64,000 nt of DNA from Micromonospora chokoriensis. Lineage in GTDB: Bacteria > Actinomycetota > Actinomycetes > Mycobacteriales > Micromonosporaceae. The notes beneath the pieces are model-generated. The model was not told the DNA's origin and made no database searches. It saw only the letters and a program-made list of their open reading frames with translations. The DNA lies in contig NZ_JOAN01000027.1 of assembly GCF_000718555.1 (NCBI RefSeq), forward strand, positions 43,369 through 107,368. Reading direction: 5' to 3'. Position numbers and translations under genes: made by a program. Shown piece after piece: positions 16,353-25,317 of the stretch. How positions within the stretch are numbered: position 1 is the first letter of the stretch; each line of letters starts with the position of its first letter.

Positions 16353-16889
16353 ATGGGCTTGAGCTACACCACCAGCCACAGCGACGACGCGGCCCGCTTC
16401 TTTGGACCGCTGGTCGACCTGTATGAGTGTGTATACGCCGAGCCGCCGTACAAGGAGGGCCCCGAGCAGGTGGCCCGTTTCCGCGATCGCCTACCCGGCG
16501 AGGCCGACCGGCTCGGCTTCACCCTCGTCACCGCCGCCGTGGACTCGTCCCTGGTCGGTGCCGCGTACGGGTGGACCATGTCCGCCGGTGATTGGTGGTC
16601 CCGGGCCGACTCCGACCCACCCGCCGGGATCCGTGCAGCGGCGAAACTGGCCGTGATGGAGTGGATCGTCCAGCCCCATCGTCGCGGCGAAGGCGTTGGC
16701 GCGCAGCTGATTCGCCGGCTGCTCGCCGACCGGTCGGAGCGGTACGCCACTCTTGCCTCCGACCCTCGCTCCCGGGCCCGGGAGGTGTACGCGCGCAACG
16801 GGTGGAAGCAGGTCGGCACGTCAGTCCTGCCGTGGGGCCCGCCCATGGACCTCCTCGTCCTCGACCTTGACCCGAAGCCGGTCGGCTGA
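16353..16889 (+). CDS. GNAT-family N-acetyltransferase
   Basis: The 178-residue product has the GNAT fold: an acetyl-CoA pyrophosphate loop VQPHRRGEGVGAQLIRRLL near 109-127 (pattern Q/R-x-x-G-x-G/A), then YATLASDPRSRAREVYARNG with the usual RxxYxxxG helix. The acceptor is unknown. Its ATG lies 9 bases after the XRE regulator, suggesting one operon. It is convergent with the nucleotidyltransferase gene. Confidence 0.85.
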   Translation: MGLSYTTSHSDDAARFFGPLVDLYECVYAEPPYKEGPEQVARFRDRLPGEADRLGFTLVTAAVDSSLVGAAYGWTMSAGDWWSRADSDPPAGIRAAAKLAVMEWIVQPHRRGEGVGAQLIRRLLADRSERYATLASDPRSRAREVYARNGWKQVGTSVLPWGPPMDLLVLDLDPKPVG

Positions 16890-16923
16890 GCGCCACGAGG
16901 CCCGTCCGGCAACTGCGCAACAG

Positions 16924-17691
16924 CTACGCGGCGATCTCGTCGCGTACCCGGTGTTGGAAAGCGCGGGCCTGTGCCCCGGTGGGTGGCGGCCCGCCGTGTC
17001 GCGCGGCGACCGCCTGGTGGATCACCTCGGCCCGGTCGCCCGCGTCGATCAGCCGCTGACCGGCCGCCACCTTCGCGAGCCAGACGCCGTCGCGGTGGCG
17101 CACCAGCGATCGGCAGGCGCCGAGTACGGCGTCCTCGGTGCCGGGGGCGGGCTGGTCCTCCGGCGGTGTGGGCAGAGCCAGCCACCAGGACAGCGCCTCG
17201 ATGAGCAGCCGGCGCAGGTCGGCCGGGGCGAGGTCGGTGAAGACCTCCCCTGCCGGTGGCCCGAGCAGCGGCAGTCCACTCTGGTGCAGGATGCTGCGGT
17301 CGAGGCCGTACCAGAAGCGGCCGTCGGCGGCCGGGCGGTCGGCGGGGTCGAGGGTGCTTCGAAACGGCATGCCGGCCCCGGTGTTCAGTTCGACCTCGAA
17401 GCCGGGCTCCGGGGTGCCGGAGGCGGCCACCGCCCGGGTGTAGGCGACCAACTCCAGCCCGCGCGCCGGGCAGGGCAGGGTCTCGTGCCGTAGCCGCGCC
17501 ACCAACGTCCGCTTGGCGGCGTCGGTGAGCGGCCCGGTGCTGACCAGCGCCACGTCCACGTCGCTGCGGCCGGGCTGGTATGCCCCGAGCCCCACCGAGC
17601 CGGCCGCGTACGCGCCGACCAGGTCGGCTCCGAGCACGTCCCGGGCGGCGGTGACCAGGTCGTCGAGGTAGCGCTGCAGATCGGAGTCCAC
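16924..17691 (-). CDS. Aminoglycoside-nucleotidyltransferase-like protein
   Basis: The 255-residue product has the DNA polymerase-beta type nucleotidyltransferase signature GSVGLGAYQPGRSDVDV: GS at 31-32 and the metal-binding Asp44/Asp46. A helical C-terminal domain like that of AadA/DUF4111 follows (EALSWWLALPTP, EVIHQAVAARHGG). AadA-type enzymes adenylylate streptomycin or spectinomycin; many genomic relatives are untested, so resistance is only possible. The ATG at 17691 fits the family N-terminus (SDLQRYLDDLVTAARDVLG). Confidence 0.8.
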   Translation of the reverse strand: MDSDLQRYLDDLVTAARDVLGADLVGAYAAGSVGLGAYQPGRSDVDVALVSTGPLTDAAKRTLVARLRHETLPCPARGLELVAYTRAVAASGTPEPGFEVELNTGAGMPFRSTLDPADRPAADGRFWYGLDRSILHQSGLPLLGPPAGEVFTDLAPADLRRLLIEALSWWLALPTPPEDQPAPGTEDAVLGACRSLVRHRDGVWLAKVAAGQRLIDAGDRAEVIHQAVAARHGGPPPTGAQARAFQHRVRDEIAA

Positions 17692-17727
17692 GGGCCATCA
17701 TGACGCACGAGTCGTTACCGGACGGGA

Positions 17728-19068
17728 CTACCCCGCGTAGAGCAGCAGCAGACCGGCGACGGTGTACGCGACCATCAGTGCCAGCAACGGGAGTTGGCCG
17801 GCCACCGCCCGAGCCCGGGGGAACAGGTAGAGGGCACGGTCGTGGGCGAGCAGCGTGCCGAGCAGGTGCCCGAGGACGATGACGGTGATCTGGAGGGTGG
17901 CCACCCCGGAGGGCGTCACCAGGGTGGTGTTCGGCTCCCAGTCGGCGGTGCCGAGCCAGTTGGCGCCGGTGCCCAGGGGGTCGGAGAGCAACGCGACGGT
18001 GCGCTGGCCTTCCAGGATGAGCAGCGAGTAGTAGTGCGCCACCACGTACCCCACCGCGATCGGCACGATGGAGTGGGCGATCTCGCCGGGCACCCGCCGG
18101 GTGTCGGCCGCGTCGGCGCGGCCGATGCGCGCGGCGGCGCCGGTGGCGGCGAGGTACGCCACCGCGACGGCGGCGATGACGAGGCTCAGACCGGCGCTGC
18201 CGGTGACCGCCGGGTGCAGGCCGTTCTCCTGGCTGAAGCGCAACCAGCCCGGCGCGTTGGAGAGGCTGTCGTACATGGTCGAGCCGAGCAGCACGATCAC
18301 CACGGCGACCAGACCGGGGCGGGGGCGCAGGCCGGCGATCCCGTCGAGCGGGTTGCGCCACACCAGGACGCCGTCCGCGGCGCGGCCGAGCGGGGCGAGC
18401 TGACCGATCAGGGTGCTGTACGCCTCGAACGGGTCGGCGCGGTCGAACCAGCTAGCGCCGAACAACACCGCCCCGGCCAGTAGGACCACCACGTACGCGG
18501 CCAGCCAGGCGGTGATGACCGGCAGGGTGGCCCGGTCGGGGGCGACCAACTCCAGCCAGACGAACCCGAACAGGGTGGCGGCGGCCGGCCACCACCCGAC
18601 GCCGTCGGGCAGCTCACGCAGGCCCCGGTTCGGGTCACGCCGCGCTGCCAGCGCCGCGAGCAGGTGCACCGTACGCAGCGGGTTGACCGCCCGCCAGACC
18701 GGGCCGAGCAGCAGCGACAGCGGTGCCAGGCCAACCCAGAGCAGCACGTAGAGCGCACCGGCGGTCGGGTTGTCGGCGGTGTCCGGCCCGCCCAGCAGAG
18801 CGAGGCAGAACAAGGCGGCGGCGAGCAGGCCGAGCCCGCGCAGCGCCCACCGGAACGCGGACGCGTCGACGAGTCGGGCAAGCCAGCGCGGCGTCGGGCG
18901 ACCACCGGCGGCGTCCCGGTCGAGCCGGGGTTCGCGCCAGAGCAGGCCCAGCGCGACGAACGTGACGACGAGGGTCAGCGCGGCGGCGATGACGAGCTGC
19001 GGCAACGTGATCGGCAGGTCCTGGCGGCCACCGACGCCGTGTGCCAGCAGGGTGGGAGTGGCCGTCAT
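17728..19068 (-). CDS. Polytopic membrane protein of a copper-type gene group
   Basis: The 446-residue product has about ten hydrophobic segments, starting at LVIAAALTLVVTFVALGLLW (residues about 25-44) and ending at LLALMVAYTVAGLLLLYAG. Relatives in actinobacteria are sometimes named fenitrothion hydrolase by distant similarity, a label not supported here. It starts 5 bases after the cupredoxin-like lipoprotein gene on the same strand and lies close to a divergent CopC gene. This suggests a role in metal or redox handling at the membrane. The substrate is unknown. Confidence 0.75.
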   Translation of the reverse strand: MTATPTLLAHGVGGRQDLPITLPQLVIAAALTLVVTFVALGLLWREPRLDRDAAGGRPTPRWLARLVDASAFRWALRGLGLLAAALFCLALLGGPDTADNPTAGALYVLLWVGLAPLSLLLGPVWRAVNPLRTVHLLAALAARRDPNRGLRELPDGVGWWPAAATLFGFVWLELVAPDRATLPVITAWLAAYVVVLLAGAVLFGASWFDRADPFEAYSTLIGQLAPLGRAADGVLVWRNPLDGIAGLRPRPGLVAVVIVLLGSTMYDSLSNAPGWLRFSQENGLHPAVTGSAGLSLVIAAVAVAYLAATGAAARIGRADAADTRRVPGEIAHSIVPIAVGYVVAHYYSLLILEGQRTVALLSDPLGTGANWLGTADWEPNTTLVTPSGVATLQITVIVLGHLLGTLLAHDRALYLFPRARAVAGQLPLLALMVAYTVAGLLLLYAG

Positions 19069-19073
19069 GTCGC

Positions 19074-19550
19074 TCAGCGGACGACGAGCTGGAAGAGCAC
19101 CAGTTCGGTTTCGTGCGTCTCCACCTCGAACAGCCCGGTCTTGTCGGCCCGGAACTCCACCGAGGCGGGCGTGCCGGCCGGCAGTCGGGCACCCAGGTCG
19201 TAGCCGTGTACGTGCAACTCGTCGGGCACGTCGGAGGTGACCGTGATCCGCACCAGCTGGCCCTTACTGACGGTGACCCGGCCGGTCGGCGGATCGACCC
19301 GCCGCTTGGCGATCGTGACGGTGATCTGCTGGTCCACCGCGGCGGTGCTGGCGGAGGCGCTGGGTGCGCTGGTGGCCGTCGGGGTCGGCGCGGTGGCGGT
19401 GGCGCTGGGCGGGGCCGCGGACGTCGGCGCCGTCGAGGGGGTGGCCACGGAGGGGTCGTCGTCCTGCCCGCAACCGGCGAGGACCAGGGCGGCGAGGGCG
19501 GCGGCGGCGAGAGCGGCGGAGGTACGAGCGGCGGGGGTACGGACGAACAC
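19074..19550 (-). CDS. Cupredoxin-like lipoprotein
   Basis: The 158-residue product has a lipoprotein signal: a hydrophobic run AALAALVLAGC with the lipobox cysteine near 31, then a Thr/Ser/Pro/Ala linker. A beta-sandwich domain of cupredoxin type follows (ITVTIAKRRVDPPTG, LVRITVTSDVPDELHVHGYD, FEVETHETELVLFQLVV). Candidate ligands are the HVH and ETHE histidines; the blue-copper cysteine is absent, so any metal site would be non-classical. The GTG at 19550 places the signal peptide correctly. It is followed 5 bases later by the membrane-protein gene and is divergent from CopC. Confidence 0.75.
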   Translation of the reverse strand: MFVRTPAARTSAALAAAALAALVLAGCGQDDDPSVATPSTAPTSAAPPSATATAPTPTATSAPSASASTAAVDQQITVTIAKRRVDPPTGRVTVSKGQLVRITVTSDVPDELHVHGYDLGARLPAGTPASVEFRADKTGLFEVETHETELVLFQLVVR

Positions 19551-19674
19551 GGGCGGACTCCGAACGACGCGAGGGGGACGGGTGTGGAGTTGATCGTCAG
19601 GGATGAGAACTCTACGTCTTGTTCGGCGGCGGGGAAATGACCATGATGAACGAATGCGATCGAGGCAGGTCACT

Positions 19675-20520
19675 GTGCGTAAGGTCCTGAGTCGTGCCGT
19701 GGCGGTGCTGGCGGCGACCCTGATGGTCTCGCTGCTGCTGCCGGTCGCCCCGGCGTCCGCGCACGGCCAACTGGCGACCTCCACCCCGCTGACCGGCACC
19801 GTCGTGCGTGAGCCGCTGACTCAGCTGGCGTTGTACTTCACCGAGAAGCCGGCCGCCAACGCGCACTTCACCATCAGCGGGCCGAATGGGTCGCGAGTGG
19901 ACAATGGCTGGTCCTTCGGTGAGCCGAAGCGGCTGGACAAGCCGGTCACGGAGTACTTCATGGTCAACGGTGTGTTCGAGCCACGGCTCTACCACACGGG
20001 TTTCCCGGCCATGGTTACCGTCGCGCACTGGCCGACGAAGGGCCGCTACACCGCCAGCTACCTCTCGGTGGCCTCGGACGGGGAGGCGGTGCGGGGCAAC
20101 GTCACCTTCGACTACCAGGGGCCGGGCACGGCAGCGCCGGCCGGCTGGTCGGCGCCCACGGCGGGACCGGATCCGGCGCTTGTCGCCCAGGCCGAGAGCG
20201 AGGGCTCGACGAACCCCGCAGCCAGCGGCAGCCCGGTCGCCCCCACCGGCGCTCCGGCGAGCGAGCCGGCCGGCGCCACCGAGGAACAGAGCGACGGCGG
20301 GTTCCCGGCCTGGCTGATCCCGGCCCTGATCGTCGTCGTGGTCTCCGCGATCGTGCTGCTGGCGGCCCGCCGTCGACCCGCGGCGCGCGGAGCCTCCCCG
20401 GCGGGTCGCCGGCCCGCCGGCTCAGCGGGAAAGAACGGTGCCGCAGCCCGCAAGTCCACGAATCCGGCGCGGAAGACCGGCAATCGGGCCGGTGGTCCGG
20501 CGCGGCGCGGACGGCGCTAG
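19675..20520 (+). CDS. copC: CopC-domain copper-binding protein, membrane anchored
   Basis: The product has a signal peptide ending ASAHGQ, so the mature protein would start with the N-terminal His used by CopC proteins for Cu(II). The CopC beta-barrel follows (LTQLALYFTEKPAANAHFTI, YHTGFPAMVTVAHW, GRYTASYLSVASDGE). A Pro/Ala/Ser linker, a transmembrane helix (LIPALIVVVVSAIVLLAA) and a basic tail complete the chain. It would bind copper outside the membrane. Start is uncertain: GTG 19675 or ATG 19654, both giving the same signal peptide core. Divergent from the cupredoxin lipoprotein gene, sharing a 124-base promoter region. Confidence 0.8.
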   Translation: MRKVLSRAVAVLAATLMVSLLLPVAPASAHGQLATSTPLTGTVVREPLTQLALYFTEKPAANAHFTISGPNGSRVDNGWSFGEPKRLDKPVTEYFMVNGVFEPRLYHTGFPAMVTVAHWPTKGRYTASYLSVASDGEAVRGNVTFDYQGPGTAAPAGWSAPTAGPDPALVAQAESEGSTNPAASGSPVAPTGAPASEPAGATEEQSDGGFPAWLIPALIVVVVSAIVLLAARRRPAARGASPAGRRPAGSAGKNGAAARKSTNPARKTGNRAGGPARRGRR

Positions 20521-20767
20521 GCGGCCGCAGTATCCGGCATTTCGCGCGTACCGCCTCGAACTTTCGCACGGACATCGGAAACTTTTGATGTATCGAGGCG
20601 AAGCCATGGACAGTTCAATCGAAACCCCTTAATGTTCCGACCCATCCACCCGGTGTTTCCGCAACGTCACTCGTCGGCGTCGAGGACGTTACGGAGCCGG
20701 GCCGACGGTCATCCTCACCGCTGATCCACGCCGACCGTCGGACACTCCACTGCCTCCTGGAGGAACG
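20521..20767 (+). promoter_or_regulatory. Leader of the secreted PA14/sugar-dehydrogenase gene
   Basis: An AT-richer stretch around 20555-20635 contains two motifs of the GAA(A)CTTT type (GAACTTTCG and GGAAACTTTTG). These resemble the GAAA-x-TTTC elements known upstream of actinobacterial carbohydrate-active enzyme genes. A strong CTGGAGGA ribosome binding site ends 4 bases before ATG 20768. Confidence 0.35.
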
Positions 20768-23173
20768 ATGGGCACACGCCTGCTACGCCGACTCCACCAT
20801 CCCGTCCTGGGTGCGCTGGCACTCGTCCTCGCCACCGGCCTCTGGGCCGTCCCCGCCACCGCCGCCCCCGCGCAGGAACCGGGCGTCACGCTGCGCGTCT
20901 TCGACGTGCAGGTGCCGCTCTCCGAGCTGTGCACCCTCAAGCCCGCCCAGACCCCGAACGTGGACAAGCTGATGTCCACAATCAACTGGACCTCGGCAGC
21001 CGACTTCGGCTTCGAGGACAACTTCGTCTCGCAGGTGCTCGGCAACATCACCACCACCCAGGCCGGCAGCTATACGTTCCGGCTCAGCAGCGACGACGGA
21101 TCCAAGCTCACGATCGACAACGCCGTGGTGATCAACCACGACGGGCTGCACGGCGCGACCCCGCCCAAGGAGGGCACTGTCACCCTCACCGCCGGCCTGC
21201 ACGCGCTGCGCATCGACCACTTCGAGCGCGGGGGTGGGCAGCAGATCACCCTGGAGTGGAAGACGCCCGGCTCGTCGACCTTCGCGGTCGTACCGAACTC
21301 GGCGCTGAGCACCGACGCCGGCGTGGTCCGGGTGACCGCACCCGGGCGCAAGGAGTGCGAGGGGGTCTCCGACTCCCCCGGCGACGGCCTGCCGTTGACC
21401 GGTGTGCACCCCGGCTACAGCTTGACCAACCTGCGGCCCAGCGGCTTCCAGCCGAAGGTCACCGGCATGGACTGGCTGCCCGACGGCCGGCTCGTGATCT
21501 GCACCTGGGGCGGCAGCGACCAGTCCGGCACCTCCCAGGACGGCGAGGTCTGGATCCTCGGCAACACCGGCGGATCGACAAGCCCCGGCGCCGTGACCAC
21601 CAAGAAGATCGCCGGTGGCCTGAAGGAGCCGATGGGGCTCAAGGTCGTCGACGGGGTGGTCTACGTGACGGAGAAGCAGCGGTTGACCCGGCTGGTGAAC
21701 ACCGGCGGTGACGAGGTGGCCGAGCGCCTGGACACCGTCGCCACCTGGCCGTACGGCGGCAACTTCCACGAGTTCGCGTTCGGCCTGCTCTACCAGGACG
21801 GGTTCTTCTACCTGAACCTGTCGGTGTCGATCAACTCCGGCGGCGCCACCACCAACCCGCAGCCCGCCACCAACCGGGGCACCACCCTGAAGGTCAACAA
21901 GGACACCGGCGCGGTCAGCTACGTCGCCGGCGGCCTGCGTACGCCGCACGGCATCGGCTGGGGCCCGGAGGGCGGCATCTTCGTCACCGACAACCAGGGC
22001 GGCTGGCTGCCCTCGTCGAAGCTGGTGCACGTCAAGCAGGGCCGGTTCTTCAACCACTACACGAACCCGGCCGGCCCGTTCGACACCGCACTGGTCACGC
22101 CGCCGGTGCTCTGGATGCCGCAGAACGAGATCGCCAACTCGCCCAGCACGCCGATGTACCTGACCAGCGGTCGGTACGCCGGCCAGTTCGTCATCGGTGA
22201 CGTGACCTACGGCGGGCTGCAACGGGCAAACGTGGAGAAGGTCAACGGCGAGTACCAGGGCGCCCTGTTCCGGCTCACCCAGGGCCTGGAGGCGGGCGTC
22301 TCCGAGGTCAACGTCGGCCCGGACGGCGCGATCTACGTCGGCGGGCTCGGCGCGGGCGGCAACTGGGGCCAGACCGGCAAGCTCTCGTACGGCCTGCAGA
22401 AGCTCACCCCGAACACCGCCACCACGTTCGAGATGCTCGCCATGCGCGCCACCACGACCGGCTTCGAGGTGGAGTACACGCAGCCCGTCTCGGCGGAGAC
22501 CGCCGCCGAGCTGGCCGCTCGCTACAAGATCAAGCAATGGCGGTACGTGGCGACGTCGAGCTACGGCGGGCCGAAGATCGACGAAGAGACGCTTACCGTC
22601 ACCTCGGCCACCCTCTCGTCGGACGGAAAGAAGGTCAACCTCGCGGTGGCCGGTCGCAAGGCCGGCCGGGTGGTGCACTTGCGCTCGCCGCGTCCGTTCA
22701 CCTCCACCAGCGGCCAGTCACTGTGGAGCACCGAGGCGTGGTACACGCTCAACTCCATCCCGGGTAGCCCTCCGCCGCCGCCCGGCGGCACCATCACCGG
22801 CGTCGGTGGCAAGTGCCTGGACGTCGACAACTCCGGCCTGGCCGACGGCACGAAGATCCAGCTCTGGACCTGCAACGGCACCGCCGCGCAGTCGTGGACG
22901 CGGGTCGGCGACACGTACCGGGTGCTCGGCAAGTGCCTGGACGTGGACAACGCCGGCACCGCGAACGGTACGAAGATCCAGCTCTGGACCTGCAACGGCA
23001 CCGGCGCGCAGGTATGGCAGCCGCAGAGCGACGGATCGATCCGCAACCCGCAGTCCGGCAAGATCATGGAGGCCGCCGGCGGTAACACCGGCGACGGCAC
23101 CCAGATACAGCTCGGCACGTACTCCGGCGGCGCGCACCAGAAGTGGGTGGTCAGCAGCGGGGTAACCGGCTGA
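20768..23173 (+). CDS. Secreted PA14 - sugar-dehydrogenase-like propeller - ricin lectin protein
   Basis: The 801-residue product has a Sec signal (residues 1-34), a PA14-like domain (TTTQAGSYTFRLSSDDGSKL at about 95-115, GLHALRIDHFERGGG), and a beta-propeller related to PQQ/glucose-sorbosone dehydrogenases (MDWLPDGRLVICTW, LRTPHGIGWGPEGG, FVIGDVTYGG). A C-terminal ricin-type lectin has three QxW-like repeats (GKCLDVDNSGLADGTKIQLW and two more). PA14 and ricin modules bind glycans; the propeller may oxidise sugars, but cofactor residues cannot be confirmed by eye. It would act outside the cell on polysaccharide. It is convergent with the HAF-repeat gene. Confidence 0.8.
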   Translation: MGTRLLRRLHHPVLGALALVLATGLWAVPATAAPAQEPGVTLRVFDVQVPLSELCTLKPAQTPNVDKLMSTINWTSAADFGFEDNFVSQVLGNITTTQAGSYTFRLSSDDGSKLTIDNAVVINHDGLHGATPPKEGTVTLTAGLHALRIDHFERGGGQQITLEWKTPGSSTFAVVPNSALSTDAGVVRVTAPGRKECEGVSDSPGDGLPLTGVHPGYSLTNLRPSGFQPKVTGMDWLPDGRLVICTWGGSDQSGTSQDGEVWILGNTGGSTSPGAVTTKKIAGGLKEPMGLKVVDGVVYVTEKQRLTRLVNTGGDEVAERLDTVATWPYGGNFHEFAFGLLYQDGFFYLNLSVSINSGGATTNPQPATNRGTTLKVNKDTGAVSYVAGGLRTPHGIGWGPEGGIFVTDNQGGWLPSSKLVHVKQGRFFNHYTNPAGPFDTALVTPPVLWMPQNEIANSPSTPMYLTSGRYAGQFVIGDVTYGGLQRANVEKVNGEYQGALFRLTQGLEAGVSEVNVGPDGAIYVGGLGAGGNWGQTGKLSYGLQKLTPNTATTFEMLAMRATTTGFEVEYTQPVSAETAAELAARYKIKQWRYVATSSYGGPKIDEETLTVTSATLSSDGKKVNLAVAGRKAGRVVHLRSPRPFTSTSGQSLWSTEAWYTLNSIPGSPPPPPGGTITGVGGKCLDVDNSGLADGTKIQLWTCNGTAAQSWTRVGDTYRVLGKCLDVDNAGTANGTKIQLWTCNGTGAQVWQPQSDGSIRNPQSGKIMEAAGGNTGDGTQIQLGTYSGGAHQKWVVSSGVTG

Positions 23174-23202
23174 CCTCGGGCGAGGGGCGGGGGCCGGCCC
23201 GC

Positions 23203-23213
23203 GGGGGGGGGGG
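23203..23213. repeat. 11-base G homopolymer at a gene junction
   Basis: A run of 11 G residues separates the end of the secreted PA14 protein gene from the end of recognisable HAF-repeat coding. It is a likely slippage site, or a place where the sequence itself may be in error. Confidence 0.8.
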
Positions 23214-23214
23214 T

Positions 23215-24105
23215 CTCCAGCAGGCCCCGGGTGGTCAGGTCGGTCATCACCCCGTTGCGCCAGAGGAACGGGCGCCACTGCACGGTGGTGGCACTCTGGC
23301 CCACCACATCGCCCCGGTCGTTGATCGCGGTGGCGCGGCTCCAGCCGCCGCCGAGCGTACCCAGGTCGGTCAGTGTCCCGTTCTGCCAGCGGAACGCCCG
23401 CCCGTTCGCCGCGCCCACCACCTGGCCCCGGTTGTTGACCCCGAGGGCTTCGCTGCCGATCTGGGTGAACACGCCATTGCGCAGGAGACCGCCGACGCAG
23501 GTGCACGGGTAGTCCTGCGGCGGCACGTTGAACCCGCCCACCACGTCGCCGGCGTTGTTGAAGTCGCTTGTGAACTCGTAGAAGTACTCCCGTCCCAGGT
23601 CGGTGAAGACGCCGTTGCGCCACACGAATCGGTGCGGCATGTCGCCGGCCGGTTCGCTGCTGCCGAGCACCTGCCGCCGGTCGTTGATGCCGATCGCCAC
23701 GCTGTTCTCCCCGCCCAGGGTGCCCAGGTCGCGCAGCTGGCCGTCGCGCCAGAGCACCGCGCGGGTCAGGTAGTCCGAGCCGAAGGAGGTGATCGCCACG
23801 TCGCCGAACTCGTTGACGTCCACGGCGGTGGAATCCGTGTCGCCCGGCAGCACGCCCAGGTCGGTGATGACGCCGTGGCGCCAGCGCACGGCATGGCGCG
23901 CGCCGCTGGCGACGGTGCTCCACCCGACGATGTCGCCCCGATCGTTCATCGCGGTCGCGGCACCGTCGCCTCCACTGAGGGTGCCCAGGTCGACGACCCG
24001 GTAGCTGTGCGGGGACGCGGCGGCGGGAACGGGGGCAAGGGTGATCAGCGCGACGACTGTCGTCGCTGCGGTCAGCAGGGGACGCGGGGACACCATGGAC
24101 GGCAC
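23215..24105 (-). CDS. HAF-repeat secreted protein, 3' end abnormal
   Basis: From GTG 24105 (GAGGAG with 6-base spacing) the product has a signal peptide ending PAAASPHS, then about six HAF-type repeats of the form LGTLGG...IN..G.VVG, for example LGTLSGGDGAATAMNDRGD and LGTLGGENSVAIGIND. HAF proteins are extracellular propeller-like proteins of unknown function. Recognisable sequence stops after MTDLTTRGLLE at 23215, immediately at an 11-base C run (minus strand). The frame then stays open antisense through the neighbouring gene to 22561, so no natural stop exists. Either the 3' end was lost or the homopolymer is misread. Confidence 0.7.
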
Positions 24106-24267
24106 GGGACGCTCCTCGGATCGGAGCGGCGACGACCCGGCGGACAGGCGCGGGGCCACCACCACTGCGCGTTCGATTGGTAACGCACAGTAGATCCGGT
24201 GTCGTAGTGGCGCACCAGGGACCGAACGGTCATCGACACCCGAGGCGTCCGGCGGTGCGGGCGTCGG

Positions 24268-24654
24268 TCAGGGGCCGTGCGGCAGCGGCTGCGCCAGTGC
24301 CCGCAGGTCCGCCGGGAGTTGCGCCAGGGCGTCCTCGAACTCTCGGTGCCCGACCACCCGATGCATCGTCTGAAGCACCGCACGGGCACCCCGCTCGGCG
24401 GCGGGACGGTCGATCCCGGCGCGGTCGGCCACCCGCCGCAGGAACTCGTCGTAGCCGAACGCCTCCGGCGGCTCGGCGGCCTTGACCAGCAGCGGGCTCA
24501 GCTCGTCGGCCAGGTGGGGGGCCAACGCGCCCGCCTCACCGCCGGAGAGCCGCTCGGTGAGGGTCCGCAGCACCGCCTCGGTCAGCGAGCGTGCCTGCTC
24601 CGGTAGGACACCCGCCCGTGCCGCGACCTTGTCGACGAACCTCAGCTCGGCCAT
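24268..24654 (-). CDS. DUF2267 family protein
   Basis: The 128-residue helical product has the DUF2267 pattern: FVDKVAARAGV, EAVLRTLTERLSGGEA, LADELSPLL, then YDEFLRRVADRAG, AVLQTMHRVVG and FEDALAQLPADLRAL. The two halves look like an internal duplication. The function is unknown; relatives often occur near stress-response genes. The ATG at 24654 begins the first helix. It is divergent from the small NTF2-like gene. Confidence 0.8.
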   Translation of the reverse strand: MAELRFVDKVAARAGVLPEQARSLTEAVLRTLTERLSGGEAGALAPHLADELSPLLVKAAEPPEAFGYDEFLRRVADRAGIDRPAAERGARAVLQTMHRVVGHREFEDALAQLPADLRALAQPLPHGP

Positions 24655-24834
24655 GACCCCGCCCTTCGCAGTCGGAGACGCGTGGCTACCCGGGCCCACC
24701 GGCGGCAAACCCGACAGCCGGGGCGGGACGGTTCTGCCTGTTGCTGCGCGCGCTGCCGCCCGCTTCTCGTACGGTGAGGTCGAACCGGGAACCCGACGGC
24801 TGCCCGACGGCGGCCCGCGCCGCAGGAGGAGCAG

Positions 24835-25167
24835 ATGGCCCTCGACCTGCCCGACGTGATCGACAGGTACTTCCGGGCCGTCAACGACCGGGACCTGGAC
24901 GCCTTCGTGGCCTGCTTCGCGGACACCGCGAGCGTCGCCGACGAGGACCGGCTGTACGACGGGCGGGCATCGATCCGCGCCTGGCGACAGAAGACGATGG
25001 ACGCCTACTCGTACACCGCCGAGCCGGTCCGCGTCACACCGCAGGCGGGCGACTCGTACCTGGTTCTCACCCGGGTGGCGGGCGACTTCCCCGGCAGCCC
25101 GATCGAGCTGCGGTACCGGTTCACGCTGCGCGACGGGCTGATCGGGGCCCTGGACATCCGTCCCTAG
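24835..25167 (+). CDS. NTF2-like (SnoaL) small protein
   Basis: The 110-residue product has the NTF2-like fold layout: DVIDRYFRAVNDRDLDAFVA, FADTASVADEDRLYDGRAS, IRAWRQK, and the closing strands ELRYRFTLRDGLIGALDI. Polar residues inside such cones define substrates, which are unknown here. A strong AGGAGGAG site lies just before ATG 24835. It is followed by the ATPase-type anti-sigma-like gene on the same strand. Confidence 0.8.
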   Translation: MALDLPDVIDRYFRAVNDRDLDAFVACFADTASVADEDRLYDGRASIRAWRQKTMDAYSYTAEPVRVTPQAGDSYLVLTRVAGDFPGSPIELRYRFTLRDGLIGALDIRP

Positions 25168-25317
25168 TCGCGGGCCGCCGAGCCCTCGACCGGACCGGCG
25201 AGGGTCGAGCCGGCCCGTAGGTGATCAACCGCCGAACGGACGAGACGGCCAGGGGGCCAGTGGGTGACATGATGTGGTCGTGATGACGCTGACCGGCCCC
25301 CCGCACACGGCGGGCTG

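Noticed and set aside
22561..23214. Extension of the HAF gene into the PA14/ricin gene
   Set aside because: The extension is antisense to the well-defined ricin repeats and has no HAF pattern, so it is not taken as real protein.
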